Assembly: GCF_039539445.1 (NCBI RefSeq)
Contig: NZ_BAABDD010000008.1
Location: 186,001 to 250,000, forward strand
From: Salinactinospora qingdaonensis
GTDB taxonomy: Bacteria > Actinomycetota > Actinomycetes > Streptosporangiales > Streptosporangiaceae
Length of the DNA: 64,000 nucleotides
Reading direction: 5' to 3'
A model generated the notes under the pieces. The model was not told where the DNA came from and ran no database searches. It worked only from the letters and a program-made list of their open reading frames with translations. Each line of letters starts with the position of its first letter. The first letter of the stretch is position 1. The position numbers were made by a program, and so were the translations under genes. Shown piece by piece: positions 1 through 8,458 of the stretch.

Positions 1-465
1 CGCCGCCTCCTCGATCTCGTACAGTCGGCGGTCGCGGTCGAGCCATGGGCTGATGCCCCACCATACGCCGCAGTCAATGGCCAGGATCTCGGTGATGTGG
101 CAGTTGGTAGCCGCTGAACTGCTGGGAGCGGGGGGTGAGAGGGGAGCGGCGTCCCCGGGGGCAGGAGTGGGCTCCGCTGTGGGGACGCCGGTGCTGTCAA
201 GCGATGTGGACGGAACAGGGGGTGGGGGCGTGCTCACCCCCGCGACGGTCGGCGACGGGGGCGCGGGTAAGGAGCCGGCGGGTCCTGCGGAAGCGTCGCC
301 GCTGGGTTCGCCGTCGGGCTCGCAGCCGGTGGCCACGAGCACAGCAGCGACAACCACCGTGCTAAGACCGCGGCTGGTGCTTTCCCAACAGCAGCGCGCT
401 CCGCCATGGCCGCGTCGCGCCGTGGTCGCTCTCCGCGGGCTGCTGACGCCGATCTCCCCCACCAT
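1..465 (-). CDS. Secreted lipoprotein with possible GH26-like domain (partial, C-terminus off left edge)
   Basis: The gene is open to the window edge, so only about 155 N-terminal residues are visible. The N-terminus has basic residues, a hydrophobic stretch (STVVVAAVLVATGC) and a lipobox ending in Cys, which predicts lipidation and export. A Pro/Ser/Thr-rich linker of about 70 residues follows, then the start of a domain with a Cys pair and the motif CGVWWG. That motif recalls glycoside-hydrolase-26-type proteins found in actinobacterial polysaccharide clusters; this is inference from a short segment. The ATG at 465 is chosen as the first in-frame start, and an adjacent GTG at 462 is possible. 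It is the last visible gene of the sulfation/polysaccharide operon, 98 bases after the sulfotransferase, so it may trim or modify the polymer outside the cell. Confidence 0.55.
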   Translation of the reverse strand, partial: MVGEIGVSSPRRATTARRGHGGARCCWESTSRGLSTVVVAAVLVATGCEPDGEPSGDASAGPAGSLPAPPSPTVAGVSTPPPPVPSTSLDSTGVPTAEPTPAPGDAAPLSPPAPSSSAATNCHITEILAIDCGVWWGISPWLDRDRRLYEIEEAA

Positions 466-563
466 ATTCCAATGATTACCATATGAAGTTAGCAATACAC
501 TTTAAGTGACGAATTTCGCATGTCGGGGGCAATTCCCTTCTCCCGCTGGCAGCCGGCGCGGAG

Positions 564-1481
564 CTAGTAGCACATCCGGAAGGGCAGGGTCATCGCCGCG
601 ACGAGCGCCCGGTCGCGCGGGGCCAACTCCTCTCGCCACGTGTCGTCAGCGCGCACCGCCACCGCGCCGGTACGAAACCGCGTCGGGTTACCGGAGACCG
701 TGTGAGTGGTCGACAGGTAGACATGACCGTCGGCTGTGATCGGCAGCTCCCCCTGATGGCCGATGAAACCGGCCACCTCCGCGAAACGCGCCGCGGGGGC
801 GGCCACGAAGTCCTCGTAGCGCACCCGGTGGACGGGGACCTCCGTACGCGCCAATGCGGCGAACACCGCGTTCTGGGCCGTCCACTGCACCGCGGCGCGC
901 CCCGGCGAATAGCGCGCCATCTCCTGCTCAGGGCTGGTGGGGGTAGCGTCGGGGCGCGGTACCCGCTTGCCCCAGGCGTGGGCCACCGCCCGGGGGTCGC
1001 GGACCACGTGCACCACGCGCATCCGCTCGCCGTAACGGTGGCGCAGGCACGCCGCCAGGGAAGCGTGCTTACTGGAGTCCACGACGACGTCGCACCCGCT
1101 CACGCTGGCGATCGCAGCGTAGACGTGGTCGTAGAGGTCGGTGTAGTGGCACAGTCGAGCCGCCAGCGCAGGAGACGGGGTACGCCCCAACAGCCACGGC
1201 ACGTAGCGGGTGCGATCGACGGAGGCGCGCAGCGCCAGGATGTCGTCGGGGTCGAGACAGTGCCACCCGCCGAAGGCTCGCCAGCCCACGTCGCGCCAGA
1301 ACGCGCAGCCGGAGAAGGGCGCGCCGCAGCCGCAGCGCTCGTTGTCGATCAGACCGCGCTGCCACAGGTGGACCAACTCGCCCACCGAACACACCCCAGG
1401 CAACTCTCCCAAGGCACGCTCGATCAGGGTCGAACCGGAACGGCCAAGGCCACCAACGAAAACCACGGTAAAGTCACTCAT
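564..1481 (-). CDS. Carbohydrate-type sulfotransferase (PAPS-dependent)
   Basis: 305 residues. The N-terminal GGLGRSGSTLIERAL is the 5'-phosphosulfate-binding loop of the sulfotransferase family, and VVDSSKHASLAACLRH followed by VVHVVRDPRAVAHAW supplies the 3'-phosphate-binding part. A Cys-rich stretch, CGCGAPFSGCAFW, is typical of the actinobacterial polysaccharide branch. It would transfer sulfate from PAPS to a hydroxyl, most likely on a sugar of the polymer assembled by the sugar transferase upstream. ATP sulfurylase and PAP phosphatase genes in the same operon fit this. No Shine-Dalgarno precedes the ATG; a -10-like TAATAG lies 6 bases upstream, so an internal leaderless transcript is possible. 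The acceptor is unknown. Confidence 0.85.
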   Translation of the reverse strand: MSDFTVVFVGGLGRSGSTLIERALGELPGVCSVGELVHLWQRGLIDNERCGCGAPFSGCAFWRDVGWRAFGGWHCLDPDDILALRASVDRTRYVPWLLGRTPSPALAARLCHYTDLYDHVYAAIASVSGCDVVVDSSKHASLAACLRHRYGERMRVVHVVRDPRAVAHAWGKRVPRPDATPTSPEQEMARYSPGRAAVQWTAQNAVFAALARTEVPVHRVRYEDFVAAPAARFAEVAGFIGHQGELPITADGHVYLSTTHTVSGNPTRFRTGAVAVRADDTWREELAPRDRALVAAMTLPFRMCY

Positions 1482-1643
1482 GGTTCGCTATTAAACTACG
1501 AAAAGTAATCTTGCGTGGCCAGTTGGCCCCACACCTGTCTTCGTGGGAGTGCGGGACCGTCTCGCAGGTGTGGTGGCGGGCCGGCGGCACGGGAGGGGAG
1601 GGCGGCCAGGCGCCACCCGCATGGGTGGGGTGGCGCCTGGCCG

Positions 1644-2912
1644 CTAGTTGGCTTGGGTGACCATGCCGGCGGCGACGGTCGTGTTGGTGCCCTCGTCGAT
1701 GAGGATAAAGCCGCCGGTGAGACGGTTGCGTTGGTATTCGTCGACGAACAGCGGCTGGGTCACGCGCAGGTTCACGCGCCCGATCTCGTTGAGGACCAGC
1801 TCGCTGACGTCCTCGTCGCGGTGCAGCGTGTTGACGTCGAGGCGGTAGAGAATGTCGCGCACCATCACCTTGGCGGTGCGCGTCGTGTGCTTGATAACCA
1901 GCTTTGACCTGGGGGTCAGCTTGCGCCCCTCCGACATCCAGCAAAGCATCGCGTCGATGTCTTGGGCCGCGTGGGGCTTGTTGTTGGGCCGGCAGATCAT
2001 GTCGCCGCGGGAGATGTCGATGTCGTCGGCTAGCCGCAACGTCACCGACATTGGGGAGAACGCCTCTTGGACGTCACCGTCGGCGGTGATGATCGCGTCG
2101 ATGTGGGTGGTCAGCCCCGAGGGCAGGTGCATGACCTCGTCGCCGGGCTTGAGCACCCCACCTGCCACCTGACCGGCGTAGCCGCGGAAATCGTGCAGCT
2201 CGGGGTCATCGGCCTTGTGGGGGCGGATGACGTACTGGACCGGGAACCGCACATCCTTGAGGTTGCGGTCGGAGGCGATGTGGACGTGCTCCAGGTGGTG
2301 CAGCAGGGAGGGCCCTTCGTACCAGGGCATGTTGAGGGAGCGGTCCACCACGTTGTCGCCGTGCAGCGCCGAGATGGGGATGAAGGTGAGATCGGTGACG
2401 TCGAGCTTGGTGGCAAACGCCGAGAACTCCTCCTTGATCTCCTCGAAGCGCTGCTGGGAGTAGTCGACGAGGTCCATCTTGTTGATGGCCAGCACCAGGT
2501 GGGGAACCTGGAGCAGGGTGGCCAGGAAGGCGTGGCGTCGGCTCTGCTCCTGCAACCCCTTGCGCGCGTCGACGAGGACGACCGCCAGGTCGGAGTTGGA
2601 GGCGCCGGTCACCATGTTGCGCGTGTACTGGATGTGACCGGGGGTGTCGGCGATGATGAACGTCCGGCGCGGCGTGGCGAAGTAGCGGTAGGCCACATCG
2701 ATCGTGATGCCCTGTTCGCGTTCGGCCCGCAGACCGTCGGTGAGGAGGGCGAGGTTGGTCTGCTCCTCACCCCGGGTACGGCTGGTGCGCTCCACAGAGT
2801 CGAGTTGGTCTTCAAAGATCGACTTGGAGTCGTAGAGCAGCCGACCGATGAGGGTGCTCTTACCGTCGTCAACAGAGCCGGCCGTGGCGAACCGCAGGAT
2901 GTCAGTACTCAT
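1644..2912 (-). CDS. cysN: Sulfate adenylyltransferase large subunit (GTPase)
   Basis: 422 residues, an EF-Tu-like GTPase that with CysD makes adenosine 5'-phosphosulfate from ATP and sulfate. Visible G motifs: GSVDDGKSTL (G1), DTPGH (G3) and NKMD (G4), followed by the beta-barrel domains. At this length there is no C-terminal APS-kinase (CysC) fusion, which some CysN proteins carry. The start ATG has a weak GGAA upstream. It lies 74 bases after cysD on the same strand. Because the neighbours are a PAP phosphatase and a sulfotransferase and no sulfite/cysteine genes are present, its role here is probably sulfate activation for polymer sulfation rather than cysteine synthesis. Confidence 0.93.
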   Translation of the reverse strand: MSTDILRFATAGSVDDGKSTLIGRLLYDSKSIFEDQLDSVERTSRTRGEEQTNLALLTDGLRAEREQGITIDVAYRYFATPRRTFIIADTPGHIQYTRNMVTGASNSDLAVVLVDARKGLQEQSRRHAFLATLLQVPHLVLAINKMDLVDYSQQRFEEIKEEFSAFATKLDVTDLTFIPISALHGDNVVDRSLNMPWYEGPSLLHHLEHVHIASDRNLKDVRFPVQYVIRPHKADDPELHDFRGYAGQVAGGVLKPGDEVMHLPSGLTTHIDAIITADGDVQEAFSPMSVTLRLADDIDISRGDMICRPNNKPHAAQDIDAMLCWMSEGRKLTPRSKLVIKHTTRTAKVMVRDILYRLDVNTLHRDEDVSELVLNEIGRVNLRVTQPLFVDEYQRNRLTGGFILIDEGTNTTVAAGMVTQAN

Positions 2913-2986
2913 TGCAGGAATTCCAAGAGAGTCCGGGGGCGGGTGCGGGGCAACGCAAAGCGGAGGTCGGGAGAGCGGCGCGGGTC

Positions 2987-3916
2987 CTAGAAGTAGCCCT
3001 CGCGCTTGCGGTCCTCCATGGCCGCCTCACTGGTGCGGTCGTCGGCGCGGGTCTGGCCCCGCTCGGTGATGCGCGTGGCGGCGATCTCGGTGATGACATC
3101 CTCGATCTCGGTCGCGGTGGAGCGGACCGCGCCGGTACAGGTCATGTCGCCCACGGTGCGGTAGCGCACGGTGGCCTCGAAGACCTCTTCGGAGTCGTCA
3201 CGGTTGACGTAGGGGTTGTCGGCGAGCAGGATGCCGTCACGTTCAAACACCTGACGCGAGTGGGCGAAGTAGATGTCGGGAAGCTCGATCTTCTCGCGGG
3301 CGATATAGCCCCAAATGTCGAGCTCGGTCCAGTTCGACAGCGGAAACACGCGGATGTGCTCGCCTGGGTTGATCCGGGTGTTGAAGATGTTCCACAGCTC
3401 CGGGCGCTGGCTCTTGGGGTCCCACTGCCCGAACTCGTCGCGGAAGGAGAAGACGCGCTCCTTGGCGCGCGCCTTCTCCTCGTCGCGACGAGCGCCGCCG
3501 AAGGCAGCGGTGATGTTGTGCTCCTCGATCGCTTCGAGCAGCGCGGCCGTTTGCAGCCGGTTGCGGCTGGCCCACCGCCCGGTGGGTTCGGTGACCTTGC
3601 CCGCGTCGATCTGCTCCTGCACCGAGGCCACGATCAGCCGTACCCCGGCCTCGGCTACGCGGCGGTCACGGAACTCGATGACCTCCGGGAAGTTGTGCCC
3701 GGTGTCGACGTGCATCACGGGAAAGGGGATGGGCCCGGGAGCGAACGCCTTCTGCGCGAGGTGGAGCATAACAACGGAGTCCTTGCCGCCCGAGAACAGC
3801 AGCACCGGCCGCTCGAACTCGGCGGCCACCTCTCGCATGATGTAGATCCCCTCGGCCTCAAGGGAATCGAGTTGGGAGAGTTGGTACCGGCCAAGGGCTT
3901 GACTGGACTGACTCAT
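2987..3916 (-). CDS. cysD: Sulfate adenylyltransferase small subunit
   Basis: 309 residues, the ATP-PPi-lyase partner of CysN. The PP-loop signature SGGKDSVVMLHLA and the conserved HVDTGHNFPEVIEFRD segment are present, as are the ALLEAIEEH and GGARRDEEKARAKERVFSFRD stretches typical of CysD (as opposed to PAPS reductase). The ATG at 3916 has a good ribosome-binding site (GAGGCGGATTC directly before it). It sits 50 bases after cysQ and 74 bases before cysN, consistent with co-transcription. Confidence 0.94.
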   Translation of the reverse strand: MSQSSQALGRYQLSQLDSLEAEGIYIMREVAAEFERPVLLFSGGKDSVVMLHLAQKAFAPGPIPFPVMHVDTGHNFPEVIEFRDRRVAEAGVRLIVASVQEQIDAGKVTEPTGRWASRNRLQTAALLEAIEEHNITAAFGGARRDEEKARAKERVFSFRDEFGQWDPKSQRPELWNIFNTRINPGEHIRVFPLSNWTELDIWGYIAREKIELPDIYFAHSRQVFERDGILLADNPYVNRDDSEEVFEATVRYRTVGDMTCTGAVRSTATEIEDVITEIAATRITERGQTRADDRTSEAAMEDRKREGYF

Positions 3917-3966
3917 GAATCCGCCTCACGCTCATGTCGCTCACTCAAGGGACGCGGGGGGGCGCC

Positions 3967-4767
3967 TTACCCTGCCGCGTGTGGACCTGCTGGCCCCGCG
4001 CTGTCCAGATCCGCGACACTGCGGATACTGGCCAACAACATACTCGACAATTCCGGTCGGCATACAAGGATATCCGGCAGCGACGGATCGAGATTGTTGT
4101 AGGTCAGCTCAGAACCGTCGATACGGGAAGTATGCATACCGGCCGCGCGCGCCACCGCCACCGGCGCGGCGCTGTCCCACTCGTACTGGCCCCCGGAGTG
4201 GACGTAGATATCGGCGATCCCTAGCATCACAGCGCAGATCTTGGCTCCCGCCGACCCCATCGGCACGAGTTCAGCTCCGAGCTGGGTGGCCAACTGCTTG
4301 ACGAACTCCGGGGGGCGGCTGCGGCTGGCGGTAATGCGCAGGCGCTGCTCCGAGGGGCGCTCCTCGGGGAGCCAGGGGGGATCGGCGGTCGACACGGTAC
4401 TGCCTTGGGCCGGCAGGGAGACCGCTCCGGCGACCAGCGTGCCGTTCTCCCACAGCGCCACGTGCACCGCCCAGTCAACGCGCCCGGACTCGGCGAACTC
4501 ACGCGTGCCGTCGAGCGGATCGATGATCCACACGCGCCGCGCACCCAGCCGGGTGCGGTCGTCGGCGCCCTCTTCGGACAAGACGACGTCGCTGGGCCGG
4601 AGCCGGCCCAACGCTGAGAACAGAAACTCGTGGGAGAGTCGGTCACCTAGAGTGCGCAGGACTTCCGGCTCCTCGAAGCCGTTGCGCGCGCGAATCCGCA
4701 GCAACTGTTCGCCAGCCTCAGCGGCAAGGTCGCGCGCGACCTCATGATCATTTCGGATGGTGCTCAC
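3967..4767 (-). CDS. cysQ: 3'(2'),5'-bisphosphate nucleotidase (PAP phosphatase)
   Basis: 266 residues, inositol-monophosphatase superfamily. Metal-binding motifs are visible: SEEGADDRTR near residue 70, IIDPLDGTREF near 90, and YEWDSAAPVAVARAAG near 205. The enzyme hydrolyses PAP, the inhibitory by-product of sulfotransferases, which ties it to the sulfotransferase downstream. The start is taken as GTG at 4767 because it begins the conserved VSTIRNDHEVARDLA segment. It starts 5 bases after the stop of the sugar-transferase gene, suggesting translational coupling; no strong ribosome-binding site is seen. A longer open frame upstream overlaps the sugar transferase and is not used. Confidence 0.88.
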   Translation of the reverse strand: MSTIRNDHEVARDLAAEAGEQLLRIRARNGFEEPEVLRTLGDRLSHEFLFSALGRLRPSDVVLSEEGADDRTRLGARRVWIIDPLDGTREFAESGRVDWAVHVALWENGTLVAGAVSLPAQGSTVSTADPPWLPEERPSEQRLRITASRSRPPEFVKQLATQLGAELVPMGSAGAKICAVMLGIADIYVHSGGQYEWDSAAPVAVARAAGMHTSRIDGSELTYNNLDPSLPDILVCRPELSSMLLASIRSVADLDSAGPAGPHAAG

Positions 4768-4772
4768 CGAAC

Positions 4773-6305
4773 TCAGTATGCCCCCGCACCGCGGATCACC
4801 GCTGACCATGTCTTCCACAGAATTTGCACATCCAGGGTCAACGACCAGTTTTCCACGTAACGCAGATCCAGCCGGACCGATTCCTCCCAGGACAGATCGG
4901 CGCGTCCGCTGATCTGCCAGAGTCCCGTCAGCCCCGGTTTGACCACGAGCCGGCGCCGAACGTCGTCGCCGTAGCTGGCCACTTCCTCTGGCAGCGGCGG
5001 GCGCGGGCCAACCAAGGACATCTCGCCGAGCACGACATTGATCAACTGCGGCAACTCGTCGAGAGAATAGCGGCGCAGCCAAGCTCCCACACGGGTCACC
5101 CGGGGGTCGGCACGCATCTTGAACAGCACACCGTCGTGCTCGTTGCGGGGGCGCAGCGCGGCCTTGAGCACCTCCGCTCCGTCGACCATGGTACGGAATT
5201 TGTACAGCGTGAATCGCGCCCCGTCTTTGCCGACCCGAGTCTGGCGGAACAGGATGGGCCCCGGGCTGGTGCAGCGGATCACCGCCCCGAGGACGAGCAG
5301 TAGCGGTGAGAGAACCAGCAGCGCCATCGCCGCCGCCAGCCGGTCGAACGCGCCCTTGACCAGCCGACGGCCACCGGCGAGTTCGGGGTGTTCCACATGC
5401 AACAGCGGCAGCCCGGCCACAGGCCGGATCGTGGTACGCGGGCCCGCGACCTCCATGAGCGCGGGAGCCACCGTGAGTTCCGTCCCGCTCTTCTCCAACT
5501 GCCACGCGAGCCGACGCAACTCCACGCCGTCCATCTCCGGGCAGGTCAACACCGCGACCGTGGCGGCGCCGGTGAGTTCGACGACGTCTGGCACCCGGGA
5601 GAAGTCGCCGTAGACCGGGCAGCCGTCGAGGTCGGGCTGCGCCTCGCACTGCTCGGCCGGCAGGCACGCGCCTATGACCTGCATGCCATGGTAGGGCTCA
5701 CGGCGGAACTGGCCGATGAGGTCGCGCACCCCGTCACGGTGGCCCACGACGATGACGCGGCGCATGCACCGGCCGTCACGGCGCAACCGGTGCAAAAACT
5801 TGCGCCAGGCGTAGCGGGCGACGAGGCTCAACAGCGTGACCGTGGGCAGGATCACGAGCACGTAGCCACGGGCGAGGTTGGCCTGGCTCGCATAGGCGAC
5901 GACGGTGACGAAGGCGGTCAACAGGACCCCTGCGCTGAGGACGCGACGGAACTCCTCCGTGCCCAGCCCGATGAAGCGTCGCGCATAACCACCGCCGGTG
6001 GCCACTGCGATGACCCACAGCAGCGGCAGGAACAGGGAGAGCGCCATCGCGGGCACCGCTGCCGGAGCGGCGCTCCACTCGGCGATGCGCAACTGGAACG
6101 CGAGCATGCCCGCGGTTACGGCGGCGGCGAGGTCAAGGCCCAGCAGCCCTCGCAGGTAGGCGTTCGCCCACTCTCCGGCGGGGTCACCAGAGCGCCATCT
6201 GCCTGCCGAAGCGGCAGCAGTGGCGGCCTGCGGGAAGGCACCGCTCTCGCCGGGCTGGCGGGGGGCGGTGTGCCGACTTTCGGCGGCATCGTTGAAGACG
6301 GCCAT
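4773..6305 (-). CDS. Exopolysaccharide polyprenyl glycosylphosphotransferase (initiating sugar transferase)
   Basis: 510 residues. An N-terminal block of about four membrane segments is followed by a cytoplasmic nucleotide-binding-like region (RVIVVGHRDGVRDLIGQF), a further membrane segment, and a C-terminal bacterial sugar-transferase domain: GPILFRQTRVGKDGARF, LYKFRTMV, then SLDELPQLINVV, GEMSLVGPRPPLPEEV and PGLTGLWQISGR. The family moves a sugar-1-phosphate to undecaprenyl phosphate to begin polymer assembly at the membrane. The ATG at 6305 is preferred because GTGGAG lies 5 bases upstream; an in-frame ATG at 6377 lacks such a site. It is the first gene of the minus-strand operon, and the 550-base region upstream should hold the promoter. 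Confidence 0.92.
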   Translation of the reverse strand: MAVFNDAAESRHTAPRQPGESGAFPQAATAAASAGRWRSGDPAGEWANAYLRGLLGLDLAAAVTAGMLAFQLRIAEWSAAPAAVPAMALSLFLPLLWVIAVATGGGYARRFIGLGTEEFRRVLSAGVLLTAFVTVVAYASQANLARGYVLVILPTVTLLSLVARYAWRKFLHRLRRDGRCMRRVIVVGHRDGVRDLIGQFRREPYHGMQVIGACLPAEQCEAQPDLDGCPVYGDFSRVPDVVELTGAATVAVLTCPEMDGVELRRLAWQLEKSGTELTVAPALMEVAGPRTTIRPVAGLPLLHVEHPELAGGRRLVKGAFDRLAAAMALLVLSPLLLVLGAVIRCTSPGPILFRQTRVGKDGARFTLYKFRTMVDGAEVLKAALRPRNEHDGVLFKMRADPRVTRVGAWLRRYSLDELPQLINVVLGEMSLVGPRPPLPEEVASYGDDVRRRLVVKPGLTGLWQISGRADLSWEESVRLDLRYVENWSLTLDVQILWKTWSAVIRGAGAY

Positions 6306-6855
6306 GGATCTCCACCTCTGACTGCCGATGCCCCACCCCGCCATGGGGTGACAGCGCGACATAGCAGAGCACAACACCGGCAGCGGGGGAAGACCAGGGG
6401 CATGGAACGCGAGCCAACATCTGGACAGTAGCTAATTGTAGTCGTTGAATCGCAAAAAGTTATCTCCCCGCTGTGAAAAGGGTGGCTACGTTGCGGGAGC
6501 CATAGCAGCCGATAATGGTGCCCTCGGCGACACACCGCAGCCCGACCGGGCTCGACTCGCGCCGGTGGCGAGGGGCGTAGCTGCGGCGGGCGGGCGCCGA
6601 AACAGAGCCGGTGCCTCGCGCTGCGGTTGGTGAGGCGGGCAACGAGGGGCGGCGCGGGCACGGCCGGAAAGCACGCAGCGGCCAGGGTCGTGACTGTGAC
6701 AACGACGCTGGGAGTGTGTCCGCACGGTGCCGTGACCGGGCGGGGTGCCGTTGGGCGCCCTGTCCTCACGTCGAGAGGTCTCAGCCGCTGCCCCAGCGCC
6801 GTTGGAAGCATCGCCCGCACGGGACTGCACGGGCCCGCTCGGGACCGCGTGGGGC
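6306..6855. other. Intergenic region upstream of the polysaccharide operon
   Basis: About 550 bases with no convincing gene on either strand; the open frames here are GC-driven shadows. An AT-richer patch at about 6425-6480, on the minus strand containing TACAAT and TAGCTA, is the most promoter-like part. A short hairpin (ACCCC/GGGGT, 6335-6349) lies in the presumed leader just before the ribosome-binding site of the sugar-transferase gene. No riboswitch consensus was recognised. Confidence 0.5.
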
Positions 6856-7434
6856 TCAGCGCGCGGTGTGGTAGACCTGCTGCGCCTTCTCGAGCCCCTC
6901 GGTGATCACGGTCTCAACTGCGTCGGCGGCGCGCTCGATGTTGAGGTCGAGCTCTTTGACCTCGGCCTTGGTGAAATCTTTGAGGACGTAGTCCGCGGCC
7001 TCCATGCGGCCCGGGGGGCGGTCAATGCCGAAACGCAGCCGCACGTAGTCAGGACCGTCGACGGCGGCGGTGATAGAACGCAGGCCGTTGTGCCCGCCGG
7101 AGCCACCCCCGCGCTTGAGCTTGAGCGCACCGTAAGGGATGTCGAGCTCGTCGTGGATGACGAGGACACGCTCCAGCGGGATCGTGTAGAACGAGGTGAG
7201 CCCGGCCACCGGTCCGCCGGACAGGTTCATGAATGTTCGAGGTTTGGCCAGTACGGCGGGAACGCCCGCGACACGCCCCTGGGCCACCTCGGCGCGGGTC
7301 TTGTGCGCCTTCCAGCGCTCACCGGCCCGCTGCGCGAGGGCATCGACCACCATGAAACCCACATTGTGGCGATTGCCGGCGTATTTGGGACCGGGGTTAC
7401 CCAGACCGACGATCAGCCAGCGCTCGGCGTCCAT
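6856..7434 (-). CDS. pth: Peptidyl-tRNA hydrolase
   Basis: 192 residues. It frees tRNA from peptidyl-tRNA that drops off ribosomes. Visible family motifs: WLIVGLGNPGPKYAGNRHN (with the catalytic His), KPRTFMNLSGG, HDELDIPYG and GGSGGHNGLRSI. The ATG at 7434 is chosen because GGAGAG lies 4 bases upstream and the conserved core begins at once; the open frame extends 27 codons further upstream without family similarity. It lies 135 bases after rplY on the same strand, the usual actinobacterial order. Confidence 0.96.
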   Translation of the reverse strand: MDAERWLIVGLGNPGPKYAGNRHNVGFMVVDALAQRAGERWKAHKTRAEVAQGRVAGVPAVLAKPRTFMNLSGGPVAGLTSFYTIPLERVLVIHDELDIPYGALKLKRGGGSGGHNGLRSITAAVDGPDYVRLRFGIDRPPGRMEAADYVLKDFTKAEVKELDLNIERAADAVETVITEGLEKAQQVYHTAR

Positions 7435-7569
7435 GTCACTCTCCGGAGAGTCGGTTTCCGGGCCGGAACACACAGACACGTGGCCCCCGAACCATCGTCG
7501 TAGGAGACCACGCATCGGTGCTGCTAATCGTCTGCTCGTCGCTGGGCCGGCGAACCTGCGGGCGCCCTC

Positions 7570-8190
7570 TTACTCGGCGGCGGCCTCGGCCGGCTCGGAC
7601 CCCTCGCCGGCGCCTTCCCCGGCGGCCTCTTCGCCTTCCGCGGCAGCTCCGGAGCGCTCGTGGGAGACGATGAGAAGCGTCGCGTCGGGGTCGGTGTGCA
7701 GTTCAGTGCCAGCCGGTAGCTTCAGCTCGGACAAAGTGACCTGAGTTCCGGGTTCGAGCCCTTCGACGTTGAACTCGACACCTTCGGGAATGTGAGTGGC
7801 CTCGGTAAGAACCTCGACCGAGACGGCCTCCTGGTAGAGGCTGCCGCCAGAGGCGACCTCACCGGTGAGAGTCACCGGGATCTCAACCGCGACCTTCTCG
7901 CCCTTCTCGACCACCAGCAGGTCGACGTGCTCCAGGAAACCCTTGATGACGTCGCGCTGGACCGCCTTGGGCAGCGCCAGGTTGTCGGTGCCTCCAACTC
8001 CCTCGACACGCAGCAGCACGTTCGGGGTCTTCAGGGCAAGCATGAGGTCGTGCCCCGGCAGGGTGATATGACGCGGGTCCGTGCCGTGGCCGTAGAGGAC
8101 GGCCGGCACCTTACCCGCGCGACGGACGCGGCGTGCTGCGCCCTTCCCGAACTCGGTGCGCGGCTCGGCAGCGATACGTACCTCGGACAC
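7570..8190 (-). CDS. rplY: 50S ribosomal protein bL25 (general stress protein CTC type)
   Basis: 206 residues. An N-terminal L25 domain (RTEFGKGAARRVRRAGKVP, VLYGHG, the 5S rRNA-binding fold) is followed by the TL5/CTC C-terminal domain and an Ala/Glu/Gly-rich acidic tail. The GTG at 8190 is selected because GAGGAG sits 8 bases upstream. It is transcribed with pth downstream and lies after prs-glmU. A small hairpin (TCCCCG/CGGGGA at 8214-8232) lies in the leader, 24 bases before the start codon. Confidence 0.94.
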   Translation of the reverse strand: MSEVRIAAEPRTEFGKGAARRVRRAGKVPAVLYGHGTDPRHITLPGHDLMLALKTPNVLLRVEGVGGTDNLALPKAVQRDVIKGFLEHVDLLVVEKGEKVAVEIPVTLTGEVASGGSLYQEAVSVEVLTEATHIPEGVEFNVEGLEPGTQVTLSELKLPAGTELHTDPDATLLIVSHERSGAAAEGEEAAGEGAGEGSEPAEAAAE

Positions 8191-8406
8191 GACAAAACTC
8201 CTCAGTGGGGTCATCCCCGCTGTACACGGGGAAACACGACTTCTCCGAAACGACTCCCGCTCGACAGGGCGGGAGGCCCCGCTTGCTCGCGGGGGATATG
8301 ACCGCGCCGCGCCCAGTCTGCGCGACCATAAAACCTGGCTCCGCGGAAGCGGAGACACTCATTTCAGTCTAATGGCTCTGGGAACGTCTCCGAACACGGC
8401 AGGCAG

Positions 8407-8452
8407 GGTTGGGCGGTTCGTCAGGGGCGCACCCCCACCGAATCGCCCAACC
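8407..8452 (-). terminator. Hairpin after prs (glmU-prs operon terminator)
   Basis: A 14-base stem (GGTTGGGCGGTTCG at 8407 pairing with CGAATCGCCCAACC at 8439, one G-U) closes immediately after the prs stop codon. There is no long U-tract, as is common in high-GC actinobacteria. Confidence 0.6.
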
Positions 8453-8458
8453 TGACGC

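Noticed and set aside
1515..1907. Open frames opposite cysN, and many similar long frames opposite high-GC genes
   Set aside because: They mirror the third-position GC of the real gene, have no ribosome-binding site or domains, and overlap fully a recognised gene.
4768..5667. Upstream extension of the cysQ frame to 5667
   Set aside because: It overlaps the sugar-transferase gene in another frame; similarity to the phosphatase family begins only at the GTG at 4767.
8211..8235. Sequence resembling a type I-E CRISPR repeat (TCCCCG...CGGGGA)
   Set aside because: It occurs once, with no second repeat at spacer distance and no cas genes. It is better read as a small leader hairpin before rplY.
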